This document shows, piece by piece, positions 44,101 to 58,100 of a stretch of DNA of 64,000 bases. Origin of the DNA: Oasisia sp. SBJ-2009 (lineage: Eukaryota > Annelida > Polychaeta > Sabellida > Siboglinidae). Numbering within the stretch: the stretch's first letter is position 1; every line of letters begins with the position of its first letter. The notes beneath the pieces are model-generated. The model saw only the letters and a program-made list of their open reading frames with translations, searched no databases and had not been told where the DNA came from. The DNA lies in contig OZ024857.1 of NCBI GenBank assembly GCA_964017155.1, positions 20,059,404-20,123,403 on the forward strand. Reading direction: 5' to 3'. Made by a program: the position numbers and the translations under genes.

Positions 44101-46383
44101 TAATGGCTCGCACGAAGTCGAAGACGAAGGCCGTATCGTATATACACGGTAGCGTATTATAGTATACAGGCCAGGCTACAGCGTATTCGTCGTTAACGTA
44201 GCTAACTTGGCGATAAAACAGTCTCAGTCTCAGACTAACTGTCTGAGTCTCTCAGACTTAGTATTTCGGTCGTTATAGTCCATCGGATCAATACGGAAAC
44301 GGAAGAATGAGTACCTGCGTACTAAACGTGTAGCGTTGCCAAAACTGTTCGTACAATCAATTTGTGACTGCCATAAATGACGACGTACATGCAGTTAGCT
44401 GTGTATTGTGTCTGCTTTGTTGACTTAGAGTCCTAGAATAAATGTAATCATAATCAAATAAATAATGCAGTCATACTAAGCAAGGGACAGAGGGTTTGGG
44501 GCGCATGCTGGATAAGACCCTCAACTTATGACACTTTGATATTTAAAAAAATGTGTAAGTTTAATAAGTTCCAATACATTTTCATAATTATTTATCATTA
44601 TTCTACCGTAAATAAATGTACAGGTACCAGTTGTGAAGAGGTTATCAGTTGAAAAACTTTGTGTTTGGTAACCAATTATAACTATTAATTTTATACAAAT
44701 ATATTCATTATGCAAGCAAGCTGACACAAATCCCAAATCTCCCAAATCACAATGATGACTTAATCAGTATACCTGATTATAAGTTTAAAGACAATTTTGA
44801 CAGTATAGTGCGTTGTGTTAGTATGACATACTCGCCACAAGAAAGCACAGATAATCTTTGTGAAGTGGGCCTATTAAATGTACTACATTTTAAGTAAAAT
44901 CGACATACTATACTGACGCAATGGAAGAAACTGCATAATTCCCACAGGTGTATTTAGCACACCAGATCTAAAAAAAATGCATGAAATATTTAAATAGACA
45001 GCATTACATGCAATAGCAAAGCTTGTTGATTTTGTGGTGGCATTTGAGCAGTCTTGGCACAATGCCAAAGATAAAATATAGATCATTTATATGTCTATAT
45101 TTGGATTGTAATTTCGGTATGTAGTTAACCTAAATATTATTATTCCTAATAGAGGAACACTGCCTAAAAGAAGCCTACCCACATATTTTGGTGTGAAACA
45201 GTGCATGAAAATGATATTTTAGGAGGGATGGGACTTATTTTTTAGAATTTATTTTTATATAATTTTGTATTTACCTTAGCTATATATAGTTAAACAGTTG
45301 TCTTAATATTTCAGAAACAATATCATACATCTTAATTATTTGAGATATATATATTACTCGTTTTTATTATAATATACAATTTAATTTTTTTTAGATGATA
45401 ATACATGTTCTTGTAACTTTTTCTTTAAAACTGTTGTATGGTTCCATGTACACTTTATTGTGATGTGTACGTGCCTATGAATGGGCTGGTCCCAGAGACC
45501 CGGCGCTCTACAAATGCTTGTAATATACAAGAAAGTGCAATTTAAGCTAAAGACGAAATCATGTATAAGTGTACTATTCTGTTGAACACGAATAGGTTAA
45601 ATGTTCACCAAGTAATAGTTCAGAAATTATGAAAGTAGTCATTAACTTGGAGGCGCTGTACATATTGTGTACTCCAGTGGCGCCACACTGCAGATTAGTT
45701 ATCTGCTCTATTTAAAAGCTGATATAGCAAGTGACCACATTCGGCCTACTTTTGAGAAATTAGGCATCCAAGCCTTCACAGTCACGCACTGTGGTAATAA
45801 TAAATTTATTTAATAACCGTCAAATCTGGGCTGATGCTACATTTATGGGTGTGTTCAACATAAATTGAAAACTAGTTAGTCAGATAGTCAGGAGAACAAG
45901 TTATGACTTATCTTATAAAGAATATGTACAAATAAAAAATGATCACTTTGTAATTATGTAATTGTACAATAACACTGCACAATTGGCTAATGTCGTCCCT
46001 TGCTATTGAATAAAGTAATGTTATTAAATTAACTGAAACAACGTTTCTGTATAAGTTTAACTATGTTCGTCTTTAGTGTCACTATTTCTTAAACACCATA
46101 AACAATCTCACAATAAAACAAATACACAAGTAGCAATATTCTTCAATTGGAACAGAAATCAACAATACTGCAGAGAAACATAATTTTTGATCTGCTGTTG
46201 TATTTCATGTATTGTCTTAGCAGAGGTGTCTCTGTTGGTATTCTTTTTGTAATAATTATGGACGTTATTATTTTACCAATTGATAATTCTTTGTTTAACG
46301 CCACTTTGTATTATTTTAAGACTAATGTTTCACATGTGTCAAGCAATGCAAAGTTCTTGTTTTCTCTTCATCCATTCCTTCAT
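44101..46383. other. Region between duplication copy A and the PRIM1 stop, no gene seen
   Basis: AT-rich DNA that holds the PRIM1 3' UTR at its right side. A cluster of 'gtctcagactaac' palindromic words occurs near 44220-44265. No exon is supported. A possible CTCF-like 'ccagtggcgccac' lies at about 45674. Confidence 0.5.
45805..45810 (-). terminator. Possible polyadenylation signal AATAAA of PRIM1
   Basis: This is the first AATAAA I see on the gene strand after the PRIM1 stop codon, about 575 nt downstream, in AT-rich DNA. Weak evidence. Confidence 0.3.
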
Positions 46384-49300
46384 TCAGAATGTCTTGTCCA
46401 TATCTGAAACAACAAATATTCACATCAGAGTTGATATACTGTATTTGCCTTCTCATATATCATACTGAATGGCAGATTAAAATCTTGTAATACTAAGGAA
46501 GCATGTATGTGACACGAACGATTGTAGGTAGATTATTTTTACACATTTACTAGGTCACAATAAATACATAGAAATAACTAAATGTATCAAAAGTAATAAC
46601 CAAATGTAGCTAACAATAAAATGCAGTGCTACTCAACATGTAGCACAAAATATGTATAGCATAGAGGTCCTATATACACTGTGTTGTAATGTAATTTTTA
46701 CATTCGTAACCTATTTTTACATTTACATGTAAGCACCCCTGAATCTACTTTACAGAGAAATGTGGTGTTGAAATAAAATTGATTGATAAAACTAACTGCA
46801 TAAACTGACATTAGCTACGTTTAAGAGACCTGTTTGAATTGAATATTTAAAAATTCATGTACAATGTAATCATAGTGTTTGTGTCTTCATTTTATAAATC
46901 ACAGTGCTTTATAACTTAACAAATGATGCTAACCTACTGTTGAAGACCATAAGCCACACCTACCACTCTGTTCAATCAGTCTGCCTCGCCACGTTCCTTC
47001 CAGTTTCTTCAGAAAGTTCTCAAACACAACCAGGCAGTCCTTCAGGCTTGTCTGTTTTATGTCTGCCAAACAAGTTACCTTCTCAGAAATCTCCCCACAA
47101 TATTGAGAATAAAACTATGCATTCCATATGAAAAACATTCACCTTTCCTAATCAATATACTGCATTGTTCTTGCTAAATTTACAAACAGAAGACTACAAA
47201 TACATTTTCTGTGTTCATGACTTGTGTTAAAGTTGCATTCTGACTTCCGCCATGTTTAAAATACAATTTCCCAGTAAACCAGCATTCCCCATACACTATA
47301 TATTGTTTTCATCAACTACCTATCAACTTATTTTCACATAATATGCCATCTTAAGATAAAAAGCAGCAAAAGACGAAAAATTATTCCGGTGAGCCTCACC
47401 AGTTAGAATTCTCCGATTGGTTTAGACCTCGATGAAGGGAATTCCAGTGAAAAGCGCTGTCAGGAAATCACACTAGGGCCACACTAAAAGGCGGATCACA
47501 ATTGGCAGACCGCATGGAAACGACATACCACATTCACAAAGATGCCACCGCTCGATACGCTCCATATTTATGGCATGTCCAGTTGCCTACATACAAACTA
47601 TCGCTGGCTACGCGCCTGTACGGTCAATGGCTAATTGAGGATGATTTAAATAACTAGGGTATTGTTTCCTAGTGGCGCCTCTAGCGACTAACATGGATAT
47701 GTGGAACCGCCTTTTAGTTTGCCCCATCGTTTACTTACGTTGACCGGAGAGTTCCGATGGTAAAAATAGATCGACTTTTGGGAAACTCCAGAGCCGTTGT
47801 TTGTTGCAAACTTATATTTGATCAAATAACGCATAAAACCACAAAGTGAGACATATGGTAGGAAGTATACTAATAAGCAAATATCGGTCATGGTGTACAT
47901 TGACTTTTCTAAAATGCGTTAAAATGGGGAAATTATGTCAGAATGCAACTTTAAGGAGTATGCATCGCCACTTAGTGTCACACTGGGTACTCATTCTGTT
48001 ATCTTTCACACTAGATGGCAGCACTGGCTACATGCCTATCACAGGCAATGATGGCCCTCCATCAATCATGCTTGTGGTGTTCTAATTTTTATGATGTCTT
48101 TTTGCTTTGGCTGTCCTAATTAGGATGACTTATTATGTTTCGTTTCTGCCCGTTGTGCTCTCAGCATTCTTCTAAAGATCCACACTTCAGAGGTTTCTAT
48201 GGTTTGTTGTGAACTTTTAGTCATTGTCCAGGATAAAACAAATTACACTAACAGTAACAACAAATACCTTTCATTTTGATCTTCTGGGTTCCATCAGCAG
48301 ACGTCTCCTTCTGGTCGAGCTCTTCACATAGTTCGCTGGAGAGGAAGAAACCAATGTGAAACTGTCAACATACTTATGTTTCCTTCCGGTGGCCGAAGAA
48401 AGTTGCAACTCCTACACTTAGTTACTCCCTAGTTACTTCGCTAGTTACTTAGTTACTTCGCGATCCAACAAATGACAGCAAATTTACAGAAACACAACTA
48501 TAGTTGTTATTTTGTGAAGAAATGGAGTGGGCAGCAGGTTTTATTGGTGTCATTTGCAGGAATGTATATGCTGCCTGTCGTACTGTCAATAATGACAACA
48601 TCAATGAAGTCGTCACTGTAACAAGTCCATGGTACTGTTTGGCAAAGGTGACAAATATTGCTCCTGGTCTGTTGTTCCTCAGGTTAGTCCAAACTAATGT
48701 AATATGCCAACTTTTGTAGCAATCTGATTGCATCTTTTTCTAGGTATCTACCTGATGGTGGGAACTGTCTGAGGGTTGAACTGGTCCACGTTGTCATGGT
48801 CTATTGGTACACAGACGCGACCTGAAAGTACAAGACAACTTTAAAACAAAACACTTAGACAAAACATTTATAACTTTATTCACTGGTAGCGTTAATAAAA
48901 TGTGATAAATGTTGGTTGTGGTATCCACTGTTGGTTTTTACACTGTAGCTGTAGTTTAAAAAGAAATTACAAGTCACACCCACACACATAATATTTGTAA
49001 TGAATATATTATTTGTGAACCTTGTTGATAGGGTTATGAAATCTCTTTGAATAAAATTATCCCATTTACAGGTGCATAACATATCACTTCAAATGTTATA
49101 ATAAAAATGTCTATCGTATTACAGGTGTATAATGTATAATTTCTAAAGTTTAAAAATGTCTATTAATGACCTGTCTTTGGATGGACACAGAATGGACTCT
49201 TGAGGAGGTGGTTGAGGCCCTTGCTCACGTTGATGTCCAGTCGGGGGTAACAGTACTGGAGCATGATCTCCTCAACAACACACGCACACTTGCGACCTTC

Positions 49301-52082
49301 ACCCTGTAACACATTTATCACACATTAAATTTAGGACTACACATCCCACGAAACACCCCTCTCCAGAGTAACATTTACCCTCACAGTCTAGGCTGATTTA
49401 TTATTGTGATAAATGCCCTCAGACTTTCCGTTACGTTTTTATTTTACTCTTAACTCAAGGCCAGGTAAAATGGTCAAACATACCCACATCTAGATTTATG
49501 CAAACCCTCCCCTCTCCAGTGCCGACCAATGAACTCAGAACTATTTTAATGTGTTCCTGTGGATAAAACAATGGATGAGGTGGTAGGGTGGCTTGAGCAA
49601 GCGCTGAAGGCGTGAGACAATGCTATAAGGGTCTGGGGACATGCCCTTGGAACATTTTTAATTTTAAAACTTCCTTCAAAATGGTGCATTACTAACATAA
49701 ATTGGTGCACTATGAAATGTGTTCCTTGGCATATAGTAGGGAATGAAATTATAAGTTAGCCCATGAACGTGTTTGTAGCATTACTTGTAAATCAGCAAGT
49801 CAGCATGGACAAGAAACAGCCAAGACAACTTCAGCATATTTTTGGCATGTCGTAGAAAAACAGAGAAATGGCCCCCTCACTTATCACACGGCAGGGACAC
49901 ATTGCTTTTACACATTAAGTTTTCTTCAGTCAAGGCCGACTTTACATCAGCCTACTACATGAAACTGGTCAACTAGAGTGTATGCATGCCATCATTGCAA
50001 AGAAGTTTGTGTTGACCAAATGTTTTTGAATTACATGTTGAATTAACCTGGTAATTGTTTTTTGTCATTTACACTTAAAGAAACTAACGGCAAGTTCTTA
50101 TATAGCACAGACTGTGCAGTATCCAGTCATCAGGAACATTCAAAGCGCTTTACACTTTACTTTCCTGACAAACCTGTTCACTCAGACACCATCTTGGCTT
50201 CTCTGGGAAGCATCCAGCCATAGGCTACAATTAATGCACGAAGGCTGCTCGAACACAACTGTCTATTGCCAGGTACTCATTTATACAGCTGAATGAACAC
50301 TTCAGATTTGGATTTACTTGTTTACCCCAATTATAAACAAGAGATATGTAAATGCCCACCTTGCTTGTGACTTGTTTGACCCTATCCTGCAACACCTGCC
50401 AGCGTTCTCTCGATGTCTTCACACGTTTGAAGTCGTCCTCCACTGTGCGCCGTACGGCTGTCACATCGTTAAGGCACATCAAGTCACGGTTCAGACCTTT
50501 CTATATTTTACAAGTGTTGAACACGCATTGATTGTATGTCAATAATAACAACACTGCTTTACTGTATTGCATAAAGAATCTGTTAGCTGTTGTAATTTAA
50601 GTATTTTAAAAAGCGTTTTCATAAATTTGGGCAAGATGTTGTCATCAAACTGAAACAGGTAGGTGAACAGCGCTAATTCAGCGAATATAAATTTGCCACA
50701 GAATATAAAAGGAAATTTGCCAACACAGAAGTTCAAAACAAGGAAGTTTGGAATAAACCAAGAAGAAACAATCTACAAAACCAGTGTACATCGCAGAAGT
50801 GTTGCTTTGTCCCAACTCCAATTGGATTGAAATGGTGAATGTTACAACTTACTGATGTAGTTGAGCAATATTTGTATAATCCTCAAACTGAATTTCAATT
50901 TAACTACTTCAATCACTGGCCAATTATTTAGTTTTCCAAGTTTTTTCTACGTTTAAACGTTCAGTCGTGTGATATGATTTATTCAACCTAAGCATGTTTT
51001 CTTTAACTTTATGCACACATCATTTTGAGATCTTTCTACAGTTAAATATTTCCCATGTGACACAGGATACAGTCGTCTGGAATGAGGGCGAGCACTTTCT
51101 TCATCTTGGCGTCGGACCCAAGGAAGTCTTGCTTGTCGACGGCGTACTGCTCGAAGCCATCCCGCACTATTTCGATAGCTTTCCTGCAGTACACAGACAA
51201 CATTACGCCAGGTTTGTATCTGTTAATTTAATAATTACTAAATATTAAGTTACACAGACGGGTGTTGAATGCTAAGAAAAGACACCTATTACGATTTTCT
51301 AATTAATATCTAGATCAGAGAGACTACTGGCATATGACATGAAATGTGTGGATAGCTACATTGCTTCTGTAGTATATCTCACTGGCATTTGTTGCTTGAC
51401 ATATGTGCCATAAATAGCTCACACTCATATTGAAGTAGACAAAATAACTATTAAAGACTTGTGATATGTGAATAATTATCTTCTCACTGGCAAAAATGAA
51501 GAATGGCACATCCCAATTTTTGAGGTCATGTCCCAAGCGAAATCCCAGCATTAAAAAAAAAATTACCTATATTTCTTTCCTTCCATCCATTTTGTTAGAA
51601 ACAAAAACAAGGAATCTTGTCAGCATGCACTTACTGGATAGATGGGTGCATGGATCCTTCCCGTAGATTCACCTTCTTTGTCATATTTTCACCGCCCTGA
51701 AGTAAATAACAGATCATCAAATTACTTTAAGCAATGTGTCGCACAAAATAGAAATATCTATTGTTTACCTTCAACAATAATAAATAATTTAAAGTAAAAT
51801 TTCCACATATACCTAAAAGAAGTAACACAATTGTTGCACAAGAAATTAAGCACTGTTCACGTTTACACCATTTTTAGGAACACCATAATGGTTTTCGAGG
51901 CAAGACCCAGTTGCATGAGCTCTCTCACGCAACTCTACAGTTGTTGGTGTTTTGGGGCCTCTTTATGCAGGTTGTTTATAAGGAAATACACTATATATTA
52001 TATGAAATTCCAAAATGTGTCAAACATTACATGTTTGTTTTGCAATGGCAAAGTGATGCCATCAGCCAGAGACTAAACCATG

Positions 52083-52170
<88 letters not shown>

Positions 52171-55100
52171 TGTGTAATTTTTTTTATATGCACATGCATG
52201 TGTACGCATGTACATGCTGCCAATGGTATACAAGTGTAGCTATAAGCATACAAAATCACACCGAGCATCACTTTTAAATATTTGGATTTAGGAATCTCTA
52301 AACAACGTTTTCACTGTGGGGACCCCGACACTGTGTTGCCTCATAATCACCCTGATGATGTTGAGGTACTCTGCCACCGCTGTACGTCCCTTCTGCTGGA
52401 GACGTTTCCGTACGTCGGGATCACAAACCCAGCAGTGGACCCCTCTCCTCCCAGAATACACCCACAGGATGTGATGGAAGCCAAAGTCTTCTGCAAACCC
52501 ACATATGCCAACAATAATGGAAAAGCAACATATTCTGCATTATTGTAAGATTTGACTTACTTTGGAGCACAAATATGTCGATGAGTACGACATTTCGACC
52601 CGTCAGCTACGGGCCATGTTCTTGTACTGGTGTCACATGTGTTGGCTCAGATTTCAGAGGGATAATTTGGTTGTAGATGTAATCAACACACGTGAACAAG
52701 GCCCATAGCTGACGGGTCGAAACGTTGTACTCATCAACACATTTTTGCTCCAAAGTAAGTCAAATCATACAATAAACCATTCTTGGAGCCATGATATTGT
52801 TCAATAACACATTCTGCAGTTTTATCTATCTATCTTTCTTTAAAAAAGTTTTATTTAAACTATTTTGACATCACGATAATATAACAAACTGAAGGACACC
52901 AAAGTGTGTGAGTGAAGTCAATACAAACATTGGAATTACTTGCAAACATGATGCACCACCATGGTAACTTTATAATGCACCACCTGATAACTCTATAATG
53001 CACCACCCGGTAACTTGAATGTAGGAAATAGAGAAACAGTGATTTATAAATGGAAAGAAAAACAGACAAACCTCGCAAAGCCCGGTCCAAGATCTTGATG
53101 GCAAATTGCATCAGCGACCAGCACTTCAGGCAGATCTCTGCGCCTCTAGAGAGAAGCAGAACAGGTTATTTTATTTCTTCTCTACTTGCAGGTTGTTGGT
53201 TTTGAGATGTTATGGCCGTCATAATGTGATAGGGTAAACAACCTGTTAGGGTAAACAACCTTTCAAACGTCAATTTTTACATCGCACAGTTTTAATTTTA
53301 CAAAACAGACTGCATTTGAAATTACTGTTGGACATTAAAACCTATTTTGTATCAAGAGTATATTAAAAGTATACAAATATTATTTTTTAAATAAGATCTT
53401 ATTAATGACATGTTAAAGTGTGCATTTTTTATTAAGTGTTGGGGTCTGAATTTTTCCAAAAACATGAAATCCTCCACTTCCAGTGTCCAGTTTTAATGGT
53501 ATAAACAAAACTATTAAAGTTCACTTTTTATAGCTGTGATTGATATAAAACTAGACAAATAATGTACTTCGTAGATTTGCAATGAAACTAAAACTGGTAA
53601 AAATGATCTAGACATGGCACTGTGGAACTCACGAACAACAGAAGCGGACATCGTCGTAATCCGTCATGTCGATGTCAAACACCAGCTCCTTCTCTAGAGC
53701 TTGGAATGCTGCGGCCTTCACGGTCTTGTGGTCCTTGGGCTGGGCAAAACACAGCAGAGATCAATTAATTCTATTCGTTTAATTTCTACAACATAAGTTT
53801 ATTCATGTTTTTAGGTGGTCTTAATGTTTTTATTATTTGTGTTCATCTTTAATTATTACAATGTACTGTTGTGAATTTAAAATTTTATTTATTGAACTAT
53901 AATATAAGTGTGGATGTAGGAATGAATGTTTCAGGTGGTCTGTTGAACATCATGATGTAAAAATTACATGATCTAGAATTTTTTTGCGATATAAAGAATT
54001 TACTGTTATCAATGCACCGCCTGGCGACACAACGATGATAAAATGACATTCTAAATACGGTATTGGAAATCATATATTTTTAGATTTTTCTGACAATACT
54101 GTATTTATTAATAAAAAATCATTGCCTTCTGATTGGCAGCAGTATGCTTACATAACTGAGAAGTTTATAATATATAAAAAGGTAAAAAATAGCTTGCATT
54201 ATTGTTATATTACTTTACAATAAAACGTGGCTGTAATTATCTGTGTAAATGTTATGATAACACACCCTATGAGAGAATATAGCTCCGATGTCAATCTTAT
54301 ATGGACATCTCTTCTGTATTTCCTTTTCCAGTTCCTGTTGGTCGGAAAATGACTGGTAGCGCAGATAGACATCGTCTTTCAATGTGAACGAAAACTCCCT
54401 GTGACTGAAGTATGTCTTCGGAACTGGAAAGATGCATACAACATATTTAGGGGAAAAAATACAATGGCTTTATCATGAGATATGGCATGTTTATTTGTAC
54501 GGCGATACTCCCATCCTATTTTTCAAGCACTGTTTGCATTTTCTGGTTCATAGTATTTGTTTCTGGCCAGTGAAAATATCGATGCACAGATTATAGCACT
54601 TGTTTAACACTGGAAAATTGGAGCATAGCATTGACCATTAAGAATATTAAAAGTATTATTAACCATGTACACCTCAGCCGGTTGCTGTGTAAAGTCTGTG
54701 GTTCCTCAGGAAAATAAGTAATTTTTTAGGGGTCCGCTTTTTGGGCATAGCTCTTTTACTATTGAGTATGTATTGTTGCAAGTTATAATTATTTTAAAGG
54801 GCATGTAAAGGCAAAAAAAAGGTAAGTTCTTATATAGCGCAGTATCCAGTCCTCAGGACTGTTCAAATCGCTTTACACTTTACTTCCCTGACAGACCTGT
54901 TCAATCAGACACCATTTCAACTTCTCTGGGAAGCATCCAGCCATATGCTACAATTAACGCGCGAAGGCTGCTCGTACACATATCCACCACTGTCTATAGT
55001 CAGGTACTCATTTAAACAGCTGAGTGAACTGGAGCAATGTAGAGTGAAAAAACTTGTCCAAGGTTTTAACGCCGCAGCACAGGATTCGAACCCGGGTTCT

Positions 55101-58100
55101 CGTAGTCGAGAGTCCGAAGCTCTACCCCTGAGCCATTGCGCTTGTAATTATCTTCAGATGGGATGTAAAAATGTTTTGTATGAATATAAAAAGTTGACCA
55201 TATCTCAGTCAGTGCACCAGCCTGCCAATATTTTACTATAATATGTCAACTTGTGTGACAACACTTTTATTATGCTTGACTACTTCCTGCTAGAAGTGGT
55301 GTTTATTTGAAAGAGTATTTATTTACCTACATATTGGTATCAACTTTTTTATTATATCTTAAATATATGTTGCACATACTCAAGTACAATGAAAGTATAT
55401 TATAAAAAACTAAAAAAAGCGACACAGAAAATTGACATGGGGTATTTCACTGTATGTAGTCTAGATTCAATGCACACTATGTTGCACATGATAATAATTA
55501 TTGCAGTGCTGCAGTTTAGATGATTGTAATTATGTATTCATACAATGTGTATATATATATATATATATAATCATTATATGATTTTTGTATCAGAAGTATA
55601 TTCTCTATTTATATAAATAACCACAGGACCACTATTTCTACAATGAATATAATCAATGTTGCTGTGTAACTATTTTATTATCAACATTGTATTGCAACAA
55701 CTTAGTTTCATTACAAAGATCAGAAAAATGCCAACACGATGCTACATGAAATATAAAAGTTGTATGGCTAGAACTACCACCTGCAAACACATAAATTCCT
55801 ACATGAATGATCACGCAAATGTGGGACAATTCACCATCCTCTATGTCAGTGCTGCTCTAAGTAGTAAAACAATAAAGAATGATTATATAAAATGCTTGAT
55901 TACATATTTTCTACTGCAACTTTAAAAATAACAATGATTAGACTCAAAAATAAAATGTAAAAAAAAACAGTGACCATTCATGACACTGAACAACTCCTGC
56001 CTTGCACAACAGTAATCTACAATACAGTTTAAACATTCAGTGTCGATGTCTCCAGCGTTTCACAAGTAGAGTTCAATCGTCCACTCATTTCTTGTGAATC
56101 TTTCTAATAATCTAATGTCGTTCCACACAACCGAACTGTGTTACAGTTAAAAAAATTCGACTGAATGTTTCTAATCTAACTGCAGCCTTGCATAACTAAA
56201 CTCAACTCATCACTGCAGTTTGATATGACTACTCATGGGATTTCCTGAAGCTGACTCCAGCCTTGCACAGGTATACACGGCAGGTGGAACTCCCAAAGCT
56301 GGACTCCACATACCGGCCAGCTGATGTCTTCACCTTGTCGCGAGAACAGACATAGCATGTCCGCTTACGACCAGCAACCTTCACCAGTGGGCGGCCTTCA
56401 ATGACAATGACATTGTCAGCCACGACATGGTCGACCACGAGATTGTCGACAGCGGGTTGCATGCACTGTGCCTGGTACATGTGACCATCGCACACGTTGT
56501 GGATGGTGGTGAGCTTGAAGCTTTTCAGCCCGAACAGTCAAGCAGATGCAGGAACAGGACGATTGGCGATGGTGCACAGAATGTAGACATTGATGAGACC
56601 AACATTTAAGAGACCCCAGAACATGTTTTTCCACCAATGACGACCAGCTCGCCCTACACTGTAGTACGCCTGCATCTGAATTGGTATCATGGTAGCTCAG
56701 CAGATGGTGGTGCATAAGCCTCATCACTACGCGATAGCCAAGGTCAAGCTTGGCAGCTTCGTCGGACGATGTTCCTCTATACATGGAGAAGACGAGGCAG
56801 TAGCCAGTGTGTGAGTCACTGACACCACACCTTCACACATGAGGGGGGGGGGGTCCCACTTCACCGGCTTCTTTGGCATATACTGCTTCCATGCCAGTCG
56901 TCCATCAAAACGGATCATTGCTCATCGATGCTGAGGTCATGTCCTGGCTGGAAGCAACGGCCAAAGTTCTGCTCACAAACAGCGGCCTGATCTTTGTGAG
57001 TTTGTCAGCCGCATCTATCTTCATTTCCTGCCAGCAGTGAAAAGTGAACAGTGAAAATACTGGCACAGCTTTTCATACCTGCGTTTCGGCATTGTCTTCG
57101 CTGTGTATGCACTGTGTAGGAATGGTTCCTCCAACGAGTAGTCTTTGTACTCCGGGAGATCGCTAACCCCCATGGCGATGTTGATGCCAACAAACGCTTT
57201 CATCTCTCCACCAGTTGTGGGCTGCCAGTGGGGATCAGCTCTGGCAAAGACATCCATTGTTGGCTACAGTGGTGGGCATTTCGCTGCAGCATTGGCCGCA
57301 GTATTCAAGCTCTCAACAACAAAAAAACAAATATCTGATAGAAGACGTCCAGAGGACTGACAGAGGGGTGGTCAGTCTTGTCTTGTGTGAATGGCCGCAT
57401 GACGGGTGCCTGAACATCGGCTGTTCTCTGCCAACCTGGCTCCATCACCAATGCATCTGTGTTGGTTTGACCATGTCTTCCAGCAACATGAAGAGTTCAT
57501 CCAACCCCACGAGCCTTGCCACATTCAGCCGTATCCTTGGTGTCATCAATGGAATCAGAGTCGTCCTCTGATGCAGAATCACTCCACTGCTACAAAGATC
57601 GTCGTATTATGTCATAATCAAGCGCAAGAATATAGTATACTGGCCATTACTGGGTATGGGACTTGTCTCATACATGTTTACAGAAAAGAGGGCGGTCCCA
57701 TAAGCTTCCCTGACAACCATAATTAACACAGGGTCGGAAATTAAGGACCGTCCGCTAGTCCGAGACTACCAGATTGTGCCACGGACTAGTAAATATTACA
57801 ACTCGGTAGTCCGGTGGACTACTGAATTCATCAGAAATTTCAGTGGCACCACCTGGTGTTACAAAAGTTGATAATTTCATAATTGAAATACGCCGCCATT
57901 TTGCACCAATTTCGCGTAATTTTTCGTAAGAACAGCAACGTGTATTATCGGCCGGGCTCGAAATTGGCACTGGCGCAATGACCCGACGCGTGTTTTAAAG
58001 CTGTTGGGGCAGTTCGGGCCACCAGTTTTTAAATTTAATATCAAATGGTTTCAATCCCCTACTGACCACCGTCGATGTTTCCGTAACCCGACCCTCACAG

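Noticed and set aside
55070..55143. tRNA gene
   Set aside because: Boxes A and B are present, but the sequence is the head of a dispersed SINE with a long body and tail, repeated elsewhere in the window.
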